Source: Nitrospinaceae bacterium
GTDB taxonomy: Bacteria; Nitrospinota; Nitrospinia; Nitrospinales; VA-1
NCBI GenBank assembly: GCA_016763735.1
Contig: JAESTE010000127.1
Location: 1-7,354 of the forward strand
Reading direction: 5' to 3'
DNA length: 7,354 nt
The notes under the pieces were generated by a model. That model did no database searches, had not been told where the DNA came from, and was given only the letters and a program-made list of their open reading frames with translations. The position numbers and the translations under genes are program-made. The first letter of the stretch is position 1. Each line of letters begins with the position of its first letter. This document shows, piece after piece, positions 5,972 through 7,354 of the stretch.

Positions 5972-6892
5972 TTAATTTTTAAAATAGTCTGCCGCTTCCG
6001 GCATCTGTTCTTCAATATAGATTCTGAATTTTTTTAACAATCGCTGTTCTGCCTGACGAACTGCCTCACGGGTGACCCCTCTTTCGTCCCCGAGCTCCTG
6101 TAACGACAGCGGGGATTCCGAAGGCACTCTTTTTTCTAAAATTTCAATTTCTCCCGGTTTCAATTCGGATTTAAATCCTTCAATTTTTTGCTTAAGAATT
6201 TCCCGAAACTGGTCAATCTCAGCTCTTTTTTCAAGCGACTTGCCATCACTCAGAGATTGTGCCGGGGTCATGGAACTGTCAGGACGGGTCGGGGTATCCA
6301 TAGAGACATCGACCGCACCAATGCTGGCTTCCACATCGATGATTTCACCTTCATCCACTCCGAAATGTCCTGCCAGCAACTTGGTGGAAGGGTCAAATCC
6401 TTCCCGTTCCAATCGTTCTTTTTCCTTTTTCAGATTGAACAATAATTTCCGCCGGGAATTTGTGGTGCCCACCCGAACCAACCGCCAGTTGTCCAAAATA
6501 TATTTCAATATATAAGACTTGATCCACCACGTAGCATACGCTGACAAGCGAACTCCCCGGAACGGATCAAAATTTTTGACTGCTTTCATCAAGCCGACAT
6601 TACCTTCCTGAACCAGATCCATGAGGCTCTGCCATTCACGCTTAAAGGTCATGGCAATTTTAACAACAAGCATCAAATTAGCCGTTGTCAACTGGTAAGC
6701 CGCATCGACATCCCCCGTTTCCTTTAGGCGGATCGCCAATTCCTTTTCTTCTTCTTCGGAAAGTATCGGGTATCTTTTTGCTTCCTGAAGATAGGCCGCA
6801 AAAGGGTCGAGAGGAACCAGCCTCTCTTCGCGCCGCACAGCGGGCACCAGAGACTTCTTTTTACTCTTAACTTTTTCAGGCTTGTCGTTCAT
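5972..6892 (-). CDS. rpoH: RpoH-like (sigma-32 type) RNA polymerase sigma factor
   Basis: A 306-residue sigma-70 superfamily protein that directs RNA polymerase to a promoter subset, typically heat-shock and proteostasis genes in the RpoH family. Region 1.2 is at about 26-55 (LDPFAAYLQEAKRYPILSEEEE). Region 2 follows, with NLMLVVKIA (72-80), the core-binding LMDLVQEGNVGLMKAV (90-105), FDPFRGVRLSAYATWWI (108-124) and ILKYILDNWRLVRVGTT (128-144). The RRKLLFNLKKEK stretch (148-159) matches the RpoH box (QRKLFFNLRK in E. coli), the strongest reason for RpoH over RpoD or RpoS. Region 4 ends in LSLQELGDERGVTREAVRQ (262-280), the -35-binding helix-turn-helix. No clear Shine-Dalgarno precedes the ATG at 6892; the leader holds AATATATG and a palindrome, so translational control is possible. 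It is followed directly by fumC. Confidence 0.92.
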   Translation of the reverse strand: MNDKPEKVKSKKKSLVPAVRREERLVPLDPFAAYLQEAKRYPILSEEEEKELAIRLKETGDVDAAYQLTTANLMLVVKIAMTFKREWQSLMDLVQEGNVGLMKAVKNFDPFRGVRLSAYATWWIKSYILKYILDNWRLVRVGTTNSRRKLLFNLKKEKERLEREGFDPSTKLLAGHFGVDEGEIIDVEASIGAVDVSMDTPTRPDSSMTPAQSLSDGKSLEKRAEIDQFREILKQKIEGFKSELKPGEIEILEKRVPSESPLSLQELGDERGVTREAVRQAEQRLLKKFRIYIEEQMPEAADYFKN

Positions 6893-6965
6893 ATATTAGA
6901 AAGCGCTTTATTTTTTTGGATTATCCCAGGTTGTATCTTCAAGTCTTTATCTTTACAATAGGGAC
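6893..6965. promoter_or_regulatory. Divergent intergenic region with candidate rpoH promoter and AAAGCGCTTT palindrome
   Basis: This 73-nt gap must hold the promoters of both the minus-strand sigma gene and the plus-strand 79-aa gene. On the minus strand, TTGTAA (6958-6953), 17 nt, TACAAC (6935-6930) is a weak sigma-70-like pair, each hexamer 4/6 to consensus. The perfect 10-bp palindrome AAAGCGCTTT (6900-6909) lies in the sigma leader next to a T7 run on the plus strand and could be an operator or part of a leader fold. All are candidates by eye only. Confidence 0.3.
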
Positions 6966-7205
6966 ATGGCCCGTTTAGCATTATTTGGAATTGCAGTTGC
7001 TATTGTCATTCTTGTGGCTCGCCTGATTTTCCCATCGAGCTCCAAAGAGCCTAATCCAACAGAAATGGTACAAGATCCCAATAACGGCGTGTACATCCCA
7101 AAAACAGAAGCAATAAAAAAGACGATTAACGGCAAAGAGTATTATTTTTCAAGCGAACAAAGTGCCGAAGATTACATTAACAAAAATCAAACGAAAACGG
7201 ATTGA
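6966..7205 (+). CDS. Membrane-anchored YHS/TRASH (PP0621-like) protein lacking all cysteines
   Basis: A 79-residue protein. Residues 4-22 are a hydrophobic N-terminal anchor, followed by a Ser/Pro/Glu linker. Residues 33-70 resemble the small YHS/TRASH-type domain of PP0621-like proteins, which in typical form reads like DPxCGVYVP ... YYFCSxxCxxxY. Here the matching stretches are MVQDPNNGVYIP (34-45) and EYYFSSEQSAEDYI (58-71): Asn and two Ser occupy the places of the expected metal-binding Cys, and the protein has no Cys at all. The fold may be kept without metal binding. The start at 6966 puts the anchor at the N-terminus; only AGGG, 2 nt from the ATG, is present as a ribosome binding site, so expression may be weak or leaderless-like. 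It is transcribed away from rpoH. Family call is from memory of the motif and moderate. Confidence 0.65.
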   Translation: MARLALFGIAVAIVILVARLIFPSSSKEPNPTEMVQDPNNGVYIPKTEAIKKTINGKEYYFSSEQSAEDYINKNQTKTD

Positions 7206-7270
7206 ATAAGTTTGCCCTTGGTATTATAGCAAAGGAATTCACGTAAACCGGAGAAACAGGAACCCCAGAT

Positions 7271-7354
7271 ATGCGCATTGAAATTTCAGAAAATTTGATT
7301 AGAAATAAATATTTAGCGAGATGTATGGTTGCTGTTTTAACGATATGCTTTCTG
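7271..7354 (+). CDS. Start of an unidentified, probably membrane-anchored protein (cut by window end)
   Basis: An ATG at 7271 opens a frame that runs without a stop for 28 codons to the window edge. AGGAA at 7258-7262 lies 8 nt upstream, and an in-frame TAA at 7244-7246 excludes an ATG start further upstream. The visible N-terminus is a polar stretch (MRIEISENLIRNKYLARC) followed by the beginning of a hydrophobic segment (MVAVLTICFL), consistent with a membrane anchor or multi-pass membrane protein. It follows the 79-aa gene by 65 nt on the same strand and may share its transcript. Too little is visible to name a family. Confidence 0.55.
   Translation, partial: MRIEISENLIRNKYLARCMVAVLTICFL

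Noticed and set aside
6930..6943. CTTGAAG on the minus strand upstream of rpoH as a possible sigma-32 -35 box for autoregulation
   Set aside because: No CCCCAT-like -10 element at the expected 13-15 nt spacing.
7211..7237. TTTGC ... GCAAA as a terminator after the 79-aa gene
   Set aside because: Only 5 bp with a wide loop and no T-run; too weak to call.

Overview
This 7.35 kb window looks like chromosomal sequence from a free-living Gram-negative-type bacterium. The best guess is Nitrospinota (Nitrospina-like) or a related marine lineage. The clue is a Pup-ligase/deamidase (PafA/Dop) family gene beside a group-3-like sigma factor of the RpoH (sigma-32) type seen in Proteobacteria-like phyla. 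Outside Actinobacteria, Pup-proteasome systems (the Pup homologue has been called UBact) are known from Nitrospinota and a few other phyla. The phylum call is inference.

Left part, plus strand (1-2588): the C-terminal two thirds of a PafA/Dop-family gene, interrupted by an apparent +1 frameshift in a run of five G; a HIT-family nucleotide hydrolase that overlaps its stop codon; and nadA (quinolinate synthase, NAD biosynthesis) 4 nt further on. The three are packed as an operon, probably ended by a hairpin and T-run after nadA.

Middle (2589-4459): a small cytosolic two-EF-hand protein (+) with a strong Shine-Dalgarno and a textbook terminator, convergent with a minus-strand membrane-anchored protein resembling AsmA/DUF748-type envelope proteins. 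The gaps around these genes are rich in short palindromes.

Right part, minus strand (6892 down to 4460): rpoH-like sigma factor, then class II fumarase fumC 11 nt downstream, then an unrecognised 27-codon ORF for a single-pass membrane peptide 28 nt after fumC. All three sit close enough to be one transcript. Divergent from the sigma gene is a 79-aa membrane-anchored protein resembling YHS/TRASH-type metal-binding domains but with no cysteines at all, followed by the start of another membrane protein cut by the window end.

No rRNA, tRNA, CRISPR array, transposase or phage gene is visible. The most interesting items are the micro-ORF behind fumC, the cysteine-free YHS/TRASH-like protein, the frameshifted Pup ligase, and a 3'-UTR hairpin that displays the 16S anti-Shine-Dalgarno octamer.
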